Below the pieces are notes generated by a model. That model had not been told where the DNA came from and searched no databases. It saw only the letters and a program-made list of their open reading frames with translations. A program made the position numbers and the translations under genes. Positions 22,205 to 34,486 of a stretch of 64,000 nucleotides of DNA are shown piece by piece (within the stretch, counting starts at the first letter, position 1; each line of letters starts with the position of its first letter). Origin of the DNA: Cryptomeria japonica (taxonomy: Eukaryota > Streptophyta > Pinopsida > Cupressales > Cupressaceae). The stretch is from contig NC_081413.1 in the NCBI RefSeq assembly GCF_030272615.1, forward strand, positions 183,528,951 to 183,592,950. The letters run 5' to 3'.

Positions 22205-23343
22205 ATGGATTCCAGTGGTCTTAAACAACAACTACTTGTTGCACTTGATGATCTTGATTAATCCAAAGCCAAAGTCCGGTAATTGAAACAAATCTCAAGG
22301 ATGTTGAAAATTTTATTTAGACATACAAGGAGCAATTGAGTAAGTCCAAGGAAAAGAGAAAGGAACTTTTTGATCAGCTTCAGGAGAAAGAAAGTCAAAG
22401 TATTGATGAAGAAGCCCTAAAAGAAAAGATAGATGAATGTGATAGACTTGCTAGAGTTAATGCACTTCTAAAGAATAAAATGGAAGCTATTATGATGAGA
22501 TTGACAAAAGAGATTAAGGAGAGGAAGAAGAATGAAGAAAATGTTGTTCAATCCCTAAAAGATAAATATGAATAATTTTGCAAACTTGAGAGTGAGAATA
22601 GCCAACTAAAGCTTGACTTACAAGATGCTAGACAACATGAGGAAGATCTTGAAAGGAAGATATTTCTTATTAGACATGATCTTGATGTTGCAAATGAATA
22701 CAATGAGAAGTTTTAGATTAGTTCAGCTAAGCTTGATGAAATGCATGCCAATTAGAAGAAACCTAATGACACACAAGGTCTCGGATATGAGAAAGGAGAA
22801 ATCTCTGGATCTGGTCAAAGAAATCCTAAGACTCAACAATAGAAGAGCAACTCAATAAGGCCTCTGCTAAGACAACCTAATGGTCATAAAATCAATGGTA
22901 ACTATTTTGTTTGCAATAAATTTGGTAATATGGCTAGTCAGTGCAGAAATAGGATGAACAATAATGGTTCATCTTTTACCAATCAATGTTTCAAATGCAA
23001 TAAGTATGGTCATAAGACGAATGTATGCAAAAGTTTGATGAATAACTTTCAAAATTGGAGAAATTTCAGATGTTATGTATGTGGTATGTTTGGCCATGTC
23101 TCTAATCAATGGAAATGAAAAAGAAATCAGATGAACTTCAAACCTATGCAAGGAAATGTTGTTTTCTATATTGCTTGCAACAAATATGTTCACTTTGCTC
23201 AGTATTGCAGAAGAAGAAATATGAATAAGAGAGGTCTGAAATAAAAGAACAAAAAATGTGAAGGCTGATAAGAAGGGTACAGGAAAATTTGAGGAAATGA
23301 GAGATCGGATGAAGAAGACTTGGGTCAAAAAGAGTGATTCTTA
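22205..23343 (+). pseudogene. element O gag-like protein, coiled coil plus four zinc knuckles
   Basis: It starts at ATG 22205 (MDSSGLKQQLLVALDDLD), the same place and wording as the C2 start MALEKQLEITLEDYD. The first half is a lysine- and glutamate-rich coiled coil. The second half has four evenly spaced CCHC-type knuckles at 22902-22943 (first Cys is Tyr and His is Asn), 22987-23028 (intact), 23071-23112 (last Cys is Trp) and 23167-23208 (first Cys is Tyr). Such knuckles bind nucleic acid. Several stops and frameshifts are present. It resembles a gag nucleocapsid, but no UBN2-type capsid domain is recognisable, and no protease or polymerase follows. Confidence 0.75.
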
Positions 23344-23831
23344 GGCAAGACATGGGTCCACACCAGATTCTGGTGCTAGAACCTCATATAGTAACTAAAT
23401 CTAGGGCATCTGGCGTTGGGGGAAGCTTTCATGAAAATATTTCAAACCCCCTATTTGAGATCTATGCTTGCTTCTGACAGGTTACAGAGGTATATATGAT
23501 AATTGCAAATACTTACGATGGATTTTTTAAAGATTTCAAGCAGATCTGAAGGTCCATAGAATATCTTTGTGAAATGAAGAGTATCTGAAAGTATTAGGGT
23601 TAAGTGAATTTATTACAGTGAAAAGATATGTATGCAAAGGATAAGAGGTGAATTAACCATTCATTTCTCACTTTTCATTCAAAACAGAAGAGAAGAAGAA
23701 TGCAGTGAAAGAAAATTTGCAAAGACTCCAAAACGATATCCAGATTTGGTGAATGATCTTGCATCTGGTTGAAAGGTATTTAATATTGAAACCCCTTTTT
23801 GGTTGAAATTTTGAGATTTGAATCTGATAAT
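23344..23831 (+). other. spacer between gag and ORF2 in element O
   Basis: No ORF is supported in these 488 bp. The equivalent spacer in C2 is about 370 bp (44010-44382). It may hold a signal for expressing ORF2, such as an intron or internal start, but none can be identified by eye. Confidence 0.4.
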
Positions 23832-26800
23832 ATGGCTACATCTGGTACTGCAACTCCTTTGGTTGTTGAAGTCACTGAGTGTGCACGTCCGAGCTTCAAG
23901 AATCATCCATTCATTTCGATGGACGATGATCCTAAGAGCATATTTTCATCGATGCCCTTCAGAGTACTATATATTAAAGATATTAGGGTATATATGCACT
24001 GCCCCATTGAGGAATTGGGTAGCTCCCAAATGCTAAATTTGTATAATAATCAACTAGCAAACAAGAGTTTGGTATTGAAACCAGAATTTCAAGAATTGGA
24101 GAGCAAGGGTTTTGTGCAGTTCATTAGGTTTTCGATGTTGTATGAACAAGAATGGATTCGGTTCATCTTGAGTCGAGTTCATGACAAATTTATCTGGTTG
24201 GATAAGCCTCACAAAATCACCAATATAGTCATTCAAGCCCTAATAGGATTATGTGCAATCAGAGAACTGCCATCCCTAAAAGTTGTGAAGAATGACATTG
24301 TGACCAATGCGACAAGATAAATTTTTGATAAACGGGCAATGACAATCAACAACATCCTGGAACACGATATGAGGTTTGCATCAATGGTCATTGGGTACAA
24401 AATCTATATTTCTAGGAGAGATAATTATGTTTTAGGTACTACCATTTATGCCACATATGAGATGATGAGAGAGAACAAGAAATATGATCTTTGTGAATTA
24501 CCTTGGAGTGAGCTTGTCAAGAATATTAAGAAGATCAAAGAAAATAAGAAACGTCCTTTCAAGTTCGGCACATTGCTTCTATGTCTATTTTTATACTTTG
24601 TGCAAGAGTTTCTGGGTGTTGGTCCATTGCAATGGGCATTTGATAGACCTATAGGAGTTCAAATCAGGGAACACCTATACAAATACGATGACTCCAAGGT
24701 TTGAAACAAGAACCTATGGGGTTATTTTAAGAACTTCCAGAAGGAAATGCATGATAGGGAAAGGATCCCTAAGTCTATTGTAGGGAAATATCAAGATGCC
24801 ATATGCTTCATGGTAAATATTTATCAGTGTTTGATGGAAGCTGTAGAGCCTTGGATCATATGGATCATGCCTATGGGCTATGAGGTCGATGAAGAAATTT
24901 TGGAACTCTATGCACAACATATGTCAATAAAACTGATGGACCCTAATGAGGAAAGATTTGGAACATACACAGAGAAAATCTTAAAACTTCATCAGTAGTT
25001 TAATAAATCCATGATTTAGAAAAGGTTCAAAAAGAAGTAGAGGCTCTTGCAAAAAGTATGGGGATAACAAAGGAAGTTGTCTGAAAAGCTAGAGAAGAAA
25101 ATACTCTCTCTAAGGAGCAGTCTATGAAGAAGGAAGAAAAACCGAAAGTGCCTAAGCCTAAGCCAAGGCAAGTTAGAAGCATGGCTCCCTCCTCTAGTCC
25201 TGCAAAACCAACAAGCAAGCCTAAATCTTCAATCAAGCAATCTGGTGGTCAAAAGAAGAGGAAGACAGGTAGATTTGTGATTGTGGATGAAGAAGAGACT
25301 GACTGTGATGAATCCGTGAAGGAAGAAGGTTCAAACTCCACAAGTCACCAAGATCACAAAGGAGAAGCCTTACGATAGAACAAGATCTAGTAAGAGATCC
25401 AAGGCATTTAAGTTTGACAAAGCTTTGAAACAAGAAAAAAATACTATTGTTCATCCGGCAACATTAGATGAGATTGTAAATGAAGTTGTTAAGAACGGTA
25501 ACTTGAAACCAGTATTTGAGTGGTATGACAATTTTGATGAATCTAGTAAGAGAGCATTAGAAGAGGCTACTGTAGAATATCTAAATGTGTATAGTAAAGT
25601 ATTGATCAAACAAATGACAGTCATACCCAAGAGCTTGTATGAGATTTTGGATGCTAGAAGGCAAACAACTAATAATGAAGATAGCAGACTAAAGGAATAT
25701 GTGTTGGTTAACTTATGTTCATTTATTACTATAGAGGAGGTAGATAGATTGTTTAAACTAGCAAAGAATAAATTCAAGAATAAACACAGGGTAAAAAAAA
25801 ACATGTTAGGAAAGATAGATGAATTTGCCAAGGAGACTGGAAAGATTTTGGCAAATTTTTTGATAGATAATCAATATGAGGTAAATGAGAATAAAGAGAA
25901 AGAAGAACTTCATCTGGAAGAACTGGACATGACATCTTAGGACAATCTGAAAGTCGAGAAGACAGTGGATGACACTTCTGTTCTAGAAGTTTTGATAGTT
26001 GAGCATGCAGAGTTCAATGTGCTAGAAGTAGTTGGAGAAGAGGATATAGGGAAAGTAGAGGAAGGAAAGGACAAGGTTGAGAATCCTCCAGCTATTGTTG
26101 TTGACCCTCTGATTTCTGAGAAGAATGAAAAAAAAAAGAAAAAGTGGAGGTCAAGGTTGAAGTCAAGACTAAGGCAAAAGACACTAGACAGAAAGTAAAG
26201 GGAAAGAAAGTCATTGATGATCCATAATTCATTCAAGGTCCAATTGACCTCGCTTCTTTGTCCCCAATTCAAAAGCTTCAACTTGCATCTTTTGCACAAG
26301 CCAAGATAGTGAAGATCTTTTGAAGTCCCATTATGAGGATAGTATGTTGATAAATATGGCAACTAGTGTTTTTGAAAATTTGATGCCCTCATTTCAAAAG
26401 GATACTTTAGATACCCCATTTGAGCAATTAAAGAGTTTGATTAATTTTGTAGACAAACATTTTGAGTCTTATGAAAGATCAGCTGAAGAAAAAGTCCAAA
26501 ATGAATTTAATGAAAAGAGGCTTCAAAATTTGAAAAGGATGATTGCCAAAGATAGAGCCACATTAGGAGAATGTGTGAAGAGCAATCAAGATGCATTCTT
26601 CAAAGGTGGGAACTTGTACAAATCATGTCTATCCTTGAACAAGTTCACTACAGATATTGAGGAATCTAAGGTGCATGAGAATGAGCTTGAACACATATCT
26701 CAGTCAATTGATTCACTGACAACATCATTGAGTAGTCATGAGAATCAAGTAATATCTCTACTTGAGAAAATCATAAGCTTGAACCATAACCGTGAGAAAA

Positions 26801-26900
26801 TAATTGGGAGAGTTAGTGAAGTTAGGAGTCTCATTACTCCTAAGCTAGACATTATGCATAGTTCCTTCAAAGATATTGAAGATGAGCTAGCCAATGGTGA
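23832..26900 (+). pseudogene. element O ORF2, protein of unknown family
   Basis: The frame starts at ATG 23832 (MATSGTATPLVVEV) and runs about 1,020 codons with in-frame stops near 24318, 24702 and 24996 and frameshifts near 25000-25400 and 26200-26320. Conserved blocks shared with C2 are YIKDIRVYMHCPIEELG (near 23973), FIWLDKPHKIT (24189), RFASMVIGYK (24369), QWAF (24630), NLWGYFKNFQ (24711), LYEILDARRQ (25636) and REKIIGRVSEVRSLITPKLD (26794). A hydrophobic stretch (TLLLCLFLYFVQEFLG) is near 24570, a basic patch KKRKTGR near 25255, and the C-terminal third is coiled coil. I do not recognise the family. Element D cuts it just before the expected end. Confidence 0.75.
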
Positions 26901-27998
26901 TGTTGGGACTCAAAAATTCATTCTTGATTTTTGACATCCCATGTAAAGTTTTGTCCAAATGCACTTAGATTTGCCTTTGCAGAGTAAGACTAAGTTGCTC
27001 TGTTTGAGTACTTGCCATTCTCCACCTATTAAGTTTCATACAAAATCCTCTTGGAGGATCGTTATATACCTTATAGACATGTCATGTGCCTATTTACAGC
27101 TTCCTTAGATTAATTATGATGCATTTGTGAAGTCTTCTTTGGAGGTCGTGAGGTTAGGTTTGCATTTTGCACCTTTCTGCATTTTTCTGAGTAGCCCTAT
27201 TTGAGGCATTATATATTTATGCCTATTGATTGTCAGGACAAATAGAGAGTTGCCTATGATTCCCTGAAATTTTTTGAAGCCCTATGCCAAGTGGCTAAGT
27301 CTCATCAATCCGTTTGACAAGTTTTCAAAGTTGACTCCATTTGCAAAAAGTTCAGTTCTGCAACTGAACATTGTCAAACAACTATTTGAAGGCCACTTTG
27401 AAAATTAATATTTTACGTCTAGTTGACCTGGACTTCAAATTAATTGTACCCCATCATTCTCTATAAAATTGTCTGCCATATCCCAGATTTGTAGCTTCCC
27501 AACTTGTCATATGATCAGTTTTTTAGACCCATTCAAAATGAAATTTTTCAAGGTTTCAGCATCAACATGTTCAAATTTTTCAGAACAACTAACTTTGAGG
27601 GTTAATAATTTTCACATGCGACCTAATCAGGTCAAACCCTCTTGAAAACTCATTTAGGGAATATTCATCTACCAGTGTGCAAAGTGGCGGCTCATAAAAC
27701 GGTGATTTGATATTTTTTCAAAATAGGTTTTGGATGCTACTCATGTTGTTTAAACTGGTTTAGATTCTGAGAGGCCTGAGTAGGCAACTTTGATAATTAA
27801 TATCTTTTGTCGGGGATGTCATATTGACAATTTGTCAGATGCCCTAGATTCTTAATATTGCAGTCTATCACCATGCTAGCTCCTTGGCCTTGGTCAGGTA
27901 TTTTTCTCAGTTTTTAAAGCACATTTCAGGAGCTACTTGAGTGTTTTGGGAAATTGTTGAAGTTGCAAAAAATGATTAGAATGAAGATCCTGAATTCA
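26901..27998 (+). repeat. element D left LTR
   Basis: Starts TGTTGGGACTCAAAAATTC and ends CTGAATTCA. It aligns along its length with 34487-35582, sharing phrases such as GTAAAGTTTTGTCCAAATGC, CAAGTGGCTAAGTCTCATCA and TGATTTGATATTT. Confidence 0.75.
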
Positions 27999-28041
27999 AT
28001 TTATTAGGTTATGAGCATGTCTAGTTAGTGAATCAGGGAAA

Positions 28042-28384
28042 TGTTGATATGTGGCGACTGATCAGCAAAGTATTGTACACTCAACACGTATTGATGAAAA
28101 CCGACATTGAAATAAAACCCTAAAAAGGTCTACTTTATTTATTGCCCTAAAAACGCATGTTATAAGCGGCTGGGATGCTTAAGGCATTGTAAGGTTGATG
28201 TACTGTTTTTGCTGGATAATAAGAAAGATTGGACAGCTATGTATGGTGGATGTAATCCATTCTGGGTGAACGACGTTAAATCTCTGTGTTATCTGTGTCC
28301 TGTTTTATTCCTTTATCTTTTGTATTTAAATCTACATATAATTGTTAGTTCATATTTGCTTCAGATCTGCTTGAAACCCTAACA
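28042..28384 (+). repeat. element E 5' LTR
   Basis: This 343-bp LTR starts TGTTGATATGTGGCG and ends GAAACCCTAACA. It contains about 27 bp near 28079-28110 that are missing from the 3' LTR. The primer site TGGTATCAGAGTG follows at 28387-28399. Confidence 0.9.
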
Positions 28385-28444
28385 ATTGGTATCAGAGTGA
28401 GGCTTTCTGTAAATTGGCTAGACTTTTAGATTTGAGTGGGAGCA

Positions 28445-29340
28445 ATGGATGATTCCAAATTCAAAGTTGAAAAGTTTAACGGCCAGAATTATCAGTTATG
28501 GAAAATGTAGATGGAGGATTACCTATATCAAAAGGATTTGTGGCGGCCATTGGAAGGAAAGGCAAAGAAAATGACCACAATGACAGATGAAGAGTGGGAC
28601 ATTTTAGATAGAAAGGCACTGGGATCCATTCGATTGTGCCTTGTACCATCTATAGCATTCAATATAACAGAAGCAAAAATGACTATAGATTTGATGGCGA
28701 CATTGGCTAAGTTGTGTGAGAAACCCTCGGCTTTGAATAAGGTATTTCTTATGAAGCATTTGTTTAATTTGAAAATGAGTGAGGGAGGATCTGTAGTGGA
28801 GCACTTAAATGAATCTAATACAATTACCAGTCAATTGTCTTCGGTAAAAATTACCTTTGCAGAAGAGGTTAGGGCTCTCTTGATTTTATGTTCTTTGCCA
28901 GAAAGCTGGAATAGTTTGGTTATGGCTGTGAGTAACTCTGTCTCTGGTAAAAATACTTTAGTATTTGATGATATTGTTGGTGTTATCCTAAGTGAGGAAA
29001 TGTGAAGGAAAAGCACAGGTGAGACTCCAACATCATCAAGTAGTGTTTTGAATGTGGAGAACAAAGGAAGATCAAAGGAAAGAGGAAAAGGCCCTTGGAA
29101 TGAGAAGTCATGAGGGAAGTCAAAGAAAGGATGCTCTCAATCTAGAGGAAAGAAAGATTGGTGGTACTGCAGAAAGCCTGGTCATCTAAAGAAAGACTGT
29201 TGGTCTCAAAAAAATAAAGAAGGAGACAAAAATGAAAATAACAGTAAGGAAGCTAATATTGCAAGTAATACTTTACAAGATGCTTTAATTTTATGTTTGG
29301 ATAACGTTAATGATTCTTGGGTAATAGATTTTGGGGCTTC
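28445..29340 (+). pseudogene. element E gag
   Basis: Starts at ATG 28445 (MDDSKFKVEKFNGQNYQLW), a classic Tnt1-type gag opening. An in-frame stop comes soon after at about 28508. The body fits the UBN2 capsid-like domain, with FLMKHLFNLKMSEGGSV near 28745. The zinc knuckle at about 29158-29205 reads WWYCRKPGHLKKDC, with the first Cys replaced by Trp. A stop at 29003 and a further frame interruption near 29110 precede the protease. Confidence 0.85.
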
Positions 29341-32300
29341 ATTTCATGCTACACCCCATAAAAAATATTTTCTAGATTATGTTCAAGGCGATTTTAGACA
29401 AGTATATTTGGGTGATGATGAGCCCTATCAAATTGTTGGAAAAGGAAAGATAAAGATCAAGTTGCAGAATGGAAATGACTAGTTTCTGTAGGAGGTAAGA
29501 CATGTTCCTAACTTAAGAAGAAATTTAATTTCTGCAGGGCAACTAGGTAGTGAAGGTTGCATGGTTACCTTCTCAGATAGTATCTGGAAGGTCATTAAAG
29601 GATCATTGGTAGTAGCTAAAGGTGTGAGGGTAGGCACATTATATCTGTGTACCGGTAACACTTACTCTACCTTAGCTGCTATAGATAAAGTTACTGCAGG
29701 GACAACAACAACAATAGATGTTGCAAGAATAGATTCGATAATGTGGCACCATAGGCTTGGACACATGAGTGAGAAAGGGATGAAAATCCTTCGCTCTTGA
29801 AATCTATTGCCAGGACTAAAGAATATTGATTTAGAGTTCTGTGAAAACTGTGTTTATGGCAAACAAAAAAGAGTCAAATTCTCAAGCTTGGAAAAGAGAA
29901 GAAGAGTGAGAAGTTAGAGCTTGTGCATTCAGATGTATGGGGATCGGCTCAAGTAGAATCTCTTGGTGGCTCTTATTATTATGTCACTTTTATTTATGAC
30001 TCAACCAGAAAAACATGGGTATATTTCCTAAAACAAAAATCAGATGTTTTTGAAACTTTTAAGAAATGGAAAGCTTTGGTTGAGAATGAGACAAGAAAAA
30101 AGTTGAAGTGTCTCAGATTGGATAATGGAGGTGAGTATTTCAGCAAAGCATTTGAAGATTACTTCTCCTTAAATGGGATTCGAAAGCATAAGACAGTTCC
30201 AAGAACTCTACAAGAAAATGGTGTGTCAGAGAGAATGAATAGGACTATCATGGAACGCGCGAGGAGCATGAGATTGCATGTTGGATTGCCCTTACATTTT
30301 TGGGAAGATGTTGTACATACTGTTGTCTATTTGATAAATAGAGGACCTTCAACCCCTTTGGATGGTGGTATTCCAGAGGAGGCATGGATTGGTAAAAAGG
30401 TAAATTATTCTTTTTTGAAAACCTTTGGTTGTAAAGCTTTTGTCCATGTTGATAAAGAAAACAGAACCAAGCTTGATGCTAAATCTCATAAATGTACCTT
30501 CATTGGATATGAGATAGATGAATATGGCTATTGGTTATGGGATTTTGAAAATAAGAAAATAACTAGAAGTAGAGATGTTATATTCAATGAGAAGTTTATG
30601 TATAAAGAATATATGCAGGAAAAGAAGTATGAACAGGACAAACAAGAATATGTGGTGTTGGATGAGATTCCTGAAAAATGGAATGCCACAGGTACTTGAT
30701 GCTCAGCAACAACAGAATGTCCAACAAACTCTTGCAAGTGTTAGACATTCTATGAGGTCAAGTAGACCTCCTGAAAGATTTTCTCTTCTTTGTATTTTAT
30801 ATTATTAACTGATTCTGGTGAACTAGAAGAATATGAAGAAGCAATGCAGGTGGATGCCAAACAATAGTGGGAGCTAGGGATGAAAGAGGAGATGGACTCC
30901 TTGATGAAAAATAAGACTTGGGACTTAGTCCCTTTACCTGTAGAAAAAAGAGCCTTCCCTAACAAATGGGTTTATCGGTTGAAGGAGGAGGAAGGAGGTC
31001 AGAAAAGATATAAGGCTAGACTTGTGGTAAAAGGTTTTGCACAAAAAAAGGGTATAGATTATGATGAAATATTTTCTCCAGTTGTAAAAATGACTTCAAT
31101 TAGAACCGTACTTAGTCTTGTGGTTGCAAATGATTTACAGCTTTTCTCCTTGGAGATTTGGAGGAGGAAATTTACATGTTGCAACCACAGGGATATGAGG
31201 TCAAAGGTAAGGAGAACTCGGTGTGCAGGTTGAAGAAAAGTTTGTATGGCCTAAAGCAAGCAACCCGAAAATGGTATTTAAAATTAGATAGTTTCATAGC
31301 TGAACACAGTTATCATAGATGTCATTCTGATCATTGTGTATATTTTAAGAGATTGGATAATGGCAGTTATATTATCCTGTTGCTTTATGTTGATGACATG
31401 CTTGTTGTTGGGTCTAACATGCAACAAATAAATGATCTTAAACAGAAATTAGCCAAGTCATTTGCTATGAAGGATTTGGGTGCAGCTAAGCAAATTCTCG
31501 GTATGAGGATTACATGGGACAAGAAAAATAGAACCTTGAATTTATCCCAAAGCGAGTATATAAAGAAGGTGTTGAAAAGATTTAACATGCAGGATGCAAA
31601 AGCAGTTAGTACACCTTTGGCTAGTCATTTCAAATTGACTAAGGAGATGTGCCCAAAGGCATAGGAAGAGGTAAATAAAATGTCTAACATCCTGTATTTA
31701 TCAGCTGTTGGTAGTCTGATGTATGCAATGGTATGCACAAGGCCAGATATTGCACATGCAGTGGGAGTTGTGAGCAAGTTTATGAGTAATCCGGGTATGG
31801 AACATTGGAATGTTGTGAAATGGATTCTTCGGTATTTGAAAGGAACCACTACAAAGGCATTATGTTTCAAAGGATCTAATGCTTCTCTAAGTGGATTTGT
31901 TGACTATGATATAGCAGGTGATATTGATTCAGAGAGGAGTACTATAGGGTATGTTTTTACTATAGGAGGAACTGCAGTCAGTTGGATTTCTAGGTTGCAA
32001 AAGGTTGTTGCACTTTCAACCACTAAAGTTGAGTATGTTGCTGCTACAGAAGCCAGCAAGGAGATGATTTGGTTACAATGTTTTCTGGAGGAATTGGGTC
32101 AGACACAAGAGGATCGCCCATTGTATACCGATAGCTAGAGTGCCATTCATCTTACAAAGAACTCTACTTTTCATTCAAGGACAAAGCACATTCATCTCAG
32201 GTACCACTTCATCCGGACTATTTTGGAGGAGGGTCAGTTACGGCTTGAGAAGATTCACACAAGTGATAATCCTGTTGATATGTTCATGAAGGCAGTTCCA

Positions 32301-32350
32301 CAGGAGAAGCTGATTTCTTCATCAATTTCTGTTGGTCTTCTTGATTGTTA
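29297..32350 (+). pseudogene. element E pol: protease, integrase, reverse transcriptase, RNase H
   Basis: The protease has DFGAS near 29328 (DSGAS is usual). The pre-integrase region has MWHHRLGHMSEKGMKIL near 29742. Integrase has HSDVWG near 29926, LRLDNGGEY near 30114 and ENGVSERMNRT near 30215, giving the D, D, E triad. Reverse transcriptase has NKWVYRLKEEEGGQKRYKAR near 30961, YGLKQA near 31243 and YVDD at 31386-31397. RNase H runs to about 32349 with TKHIHLRYHFIR near 32185. Frameshifts occur near 29880 and 31150, and stops near 31662 and 32138. These enzymes make and integrate the cDNA. Confidence 0.85.
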
Positions 32351-32469
32351 ATTATGAAATTTATACTAGTCAAGTCCCAGTGTTTTATCCAGTGGATGTT
32401 GCAAGTACAGTGGTGTCATCTAGTATCAGTCTCCAAGTGGGAGATTGTTTGGTGTGGAGCCTGATCAAT

Positions 32470-32800
32470 CTCCAAGTGGGAAATTGTTGATATGTGGCGA
32501 CTGATCAACAAAGTATTGTACATTGTAATAAAACCCTAAAAAGGTCGACTTTGTTTATTGCCCTAAAAACGCATGTTATAAGCAGCTGGGATGCTTAAGG
32601 AATTGTAAGGTTGATGTACTATTTTTACTAGATAATAAGAAAGATTGGACGATTATGTATGGTGGACGTAACCCATTCTGGGTGAACCACGTTAAACCTC
32701 TGTGTTATCTGTGTCCTGTTTTATTCCTTTATCTTTTGTATTTAAATCTGCATATAATTGTTAGTTCATATTTGCTTTGGATTTGCTTGAAACCCTAACA
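32470..32800 (+). repeat. element E purine tract and 3' LTR
   Basis: The tract CTCCAAGTGGGAAAT at 32470-32484 directly precedes the 316-bp LTR (32485-32800). A near copy, CTCCAAGTGGGAGATTGTT near 32431, lies slightly upstream. The LTR matches the 5' copy except for the 27-bp gap and scattered substitutions. Confidence 0.9.
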
Positions 32801-32816
32801 AGAAATGCATTATAAC

Positions 32817-34357
32817 ATGAATGCAGATGGGTGGATACCTTAGTTAGGAAGTGAACAACAAAGACATTATGTTGATTATGCATATACAAGTATTGAAGAC
32901 CATGCAGGTTATGGTCTCCAAGTTCATCCTTGTGATAGTGCAACCTATTATCAAGACTAGAATCACATAGTTCACTATCCTAGTGCTCAAAATGATGATT
33001 ATGTATCAAATTTGGACTCAATTGTAGCATATGAGAATAGGGTAGATATGGGAAATGTTCATTACTATGAGTATGCACTAAATGGAGAAGATGAAGCTTC
33101 ACATCCTAGCTACACCTATGAAGATGATGACGCTGATAATGAGTTTTTTGCTCAAACTCATGATATGGTGCAATAGTATGACATCAATGAAGTGCAAAGG
33201 CCAAGTACACCTGAAATAAATGAGCCTACATATAGTGATCAACAAATGGACACGGTGTATACAACTGAGAACCTATTGTATGATGATGCAATGGATATAA
33301 ACCAACATTTACTTTACAATGATATGCTTGAGATCAATTCCTATGTGGTCTCAAACCCACTTTTTGAAGAGGAGGATGATGTTTTGTCAGTTTGTGAGAG
33401 TGACCTCCATGAAGCTGAGGAAATGGTTTCATATCTCTTATACAAGTCTAATTTTAGTGAGAAAGACGCGGGTACTTCATGTTCTTCATGGGAAGAGCTA
33501 CCTATGTACCGTAAGGAAGTGGATGAACAAGAATCACAAAGTATATAAGACTAACCTATCTCAGTGCTTGCTGATGTAATAGATGTTTCAGATTCTTGTA
33601 TTGAATTAGACAGTGAGAACAATAGTTGCCTTGATTGGCAATATACTCTGGTCAGCATAAGCTATGCCCATGACATGAAAGAGACCACCAATGCCTATGA
33701 AGGCATAGAAGTTTTTGATCTTCAAGATGACAACTATGATGAACTTGAGAGTGTGGGGGTTGATGATGATTTAGAGGTTCACACAACTGAAGATGAATAT
33801 ATCTACGAGATTCACTATATGGACAAATATAAAAAGGATTTACATGGTGATTTTAATGAGAGCTTGTTGGGCATGAGTGAACTTTTTGATGAAGGCCCCT
33901 GCATGCATATACAAGAGGATTCAAAGGATGAGTTGGATCTATTGTTCGGTGATGAGGTGGAAACACCTAATGTTGACAATGAAAGAGTGCATGAGTATTC
34001 TTAGTTTTTAGGACAACCATGTGCCCATTTGACAAACCATGCATCCAAGGTATGTCATATTGGATGCTACAATGAACATGGATGTATTTCATTCAAATAT
34101 CATGACAACCATGTGTTGTCCCATAATGAATACTTTCAGTTGTTGAATGAATATGCATTGCAAAGTGATTGGGGTAATGAGAGCAATAGTATAAATGAAA
34201 CATCAACTGGTAGCATGAATGGTTATGCTTATGATCAGTGTGTTTTTAGTATTTACTTCAGAATGGGCATAATGAAATCAAAGGGGTGTCATATCTATAA
34301 TAAGGGTAAGTTTTGGTTATATATGTTTGGTGGTCCGAGACCACCCACTGATTTTTA
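32817..34357 (+). pseudogene. element D acidic ORF, unknown function
   Basis: A single frame from ATG 32817 of about 510 codons holds a handful of in-frame stops (near 32840, 32958, 33175, 33546 and 34002) and no frameshift. The product would be rich in Asp, Glu, Tyr and Ser, with stretches such as FEEEDDVLSVCESDLHEAEE near 33363. No zinc finger, protease or polymerase motif is visible and I do not recognise the family. The long frame in one phase despite stops suggests it was coding until fairly recently. It lies between the E insertion and the right LTR of D, so it is the only candidate product of D. Confidence 0.55.
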
Positions 34358-34486
34358 AAATCAGATTTTCAGAGTGATGCGAACAGTGGTAGAGTGGCCC
34401 ATTGGAGTGGGGACTTGGTCTGCTCCTCCAAAGATCTGAAATCTTGCTATGCCCGCACGGGGCATGCATCCCCAACCAAGAGCCAC
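34358..34486 (+). other. D segment before the right LTR, weak tRNA-like look
   Basis: TGGTAGAGTGG at about 34387-34397 fits a pol III A box, and GGCATGCATCC about 70 bp on is a weak B-box-like match ahead of CCAACCA. No cloverleaf can be drawn with confidence. The polypurine tract expected here is not visible. Confidence 0.25.

Larger units (their letters stand above)
28042..32800 (+). mobile_element. element E: Ty1/copia, Tnt1-like, nested in D
   Basis: A 4.76-kb element with short LTRs (28042-28384 and 32485-32800), iMet primer site and purine tract. The flanks are GGAAA at 28037-28041 and AGAAA at 32801-32805, a 5-bp target duplication with one change. Domain order gag, protease, integrase, reverse transcriptase, RNase H is that of copia, and the size, short LTRs and motif wording suit the Tnt1/Tork group. 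The body holds several stops and frameshifts. Confidence 0.9.
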
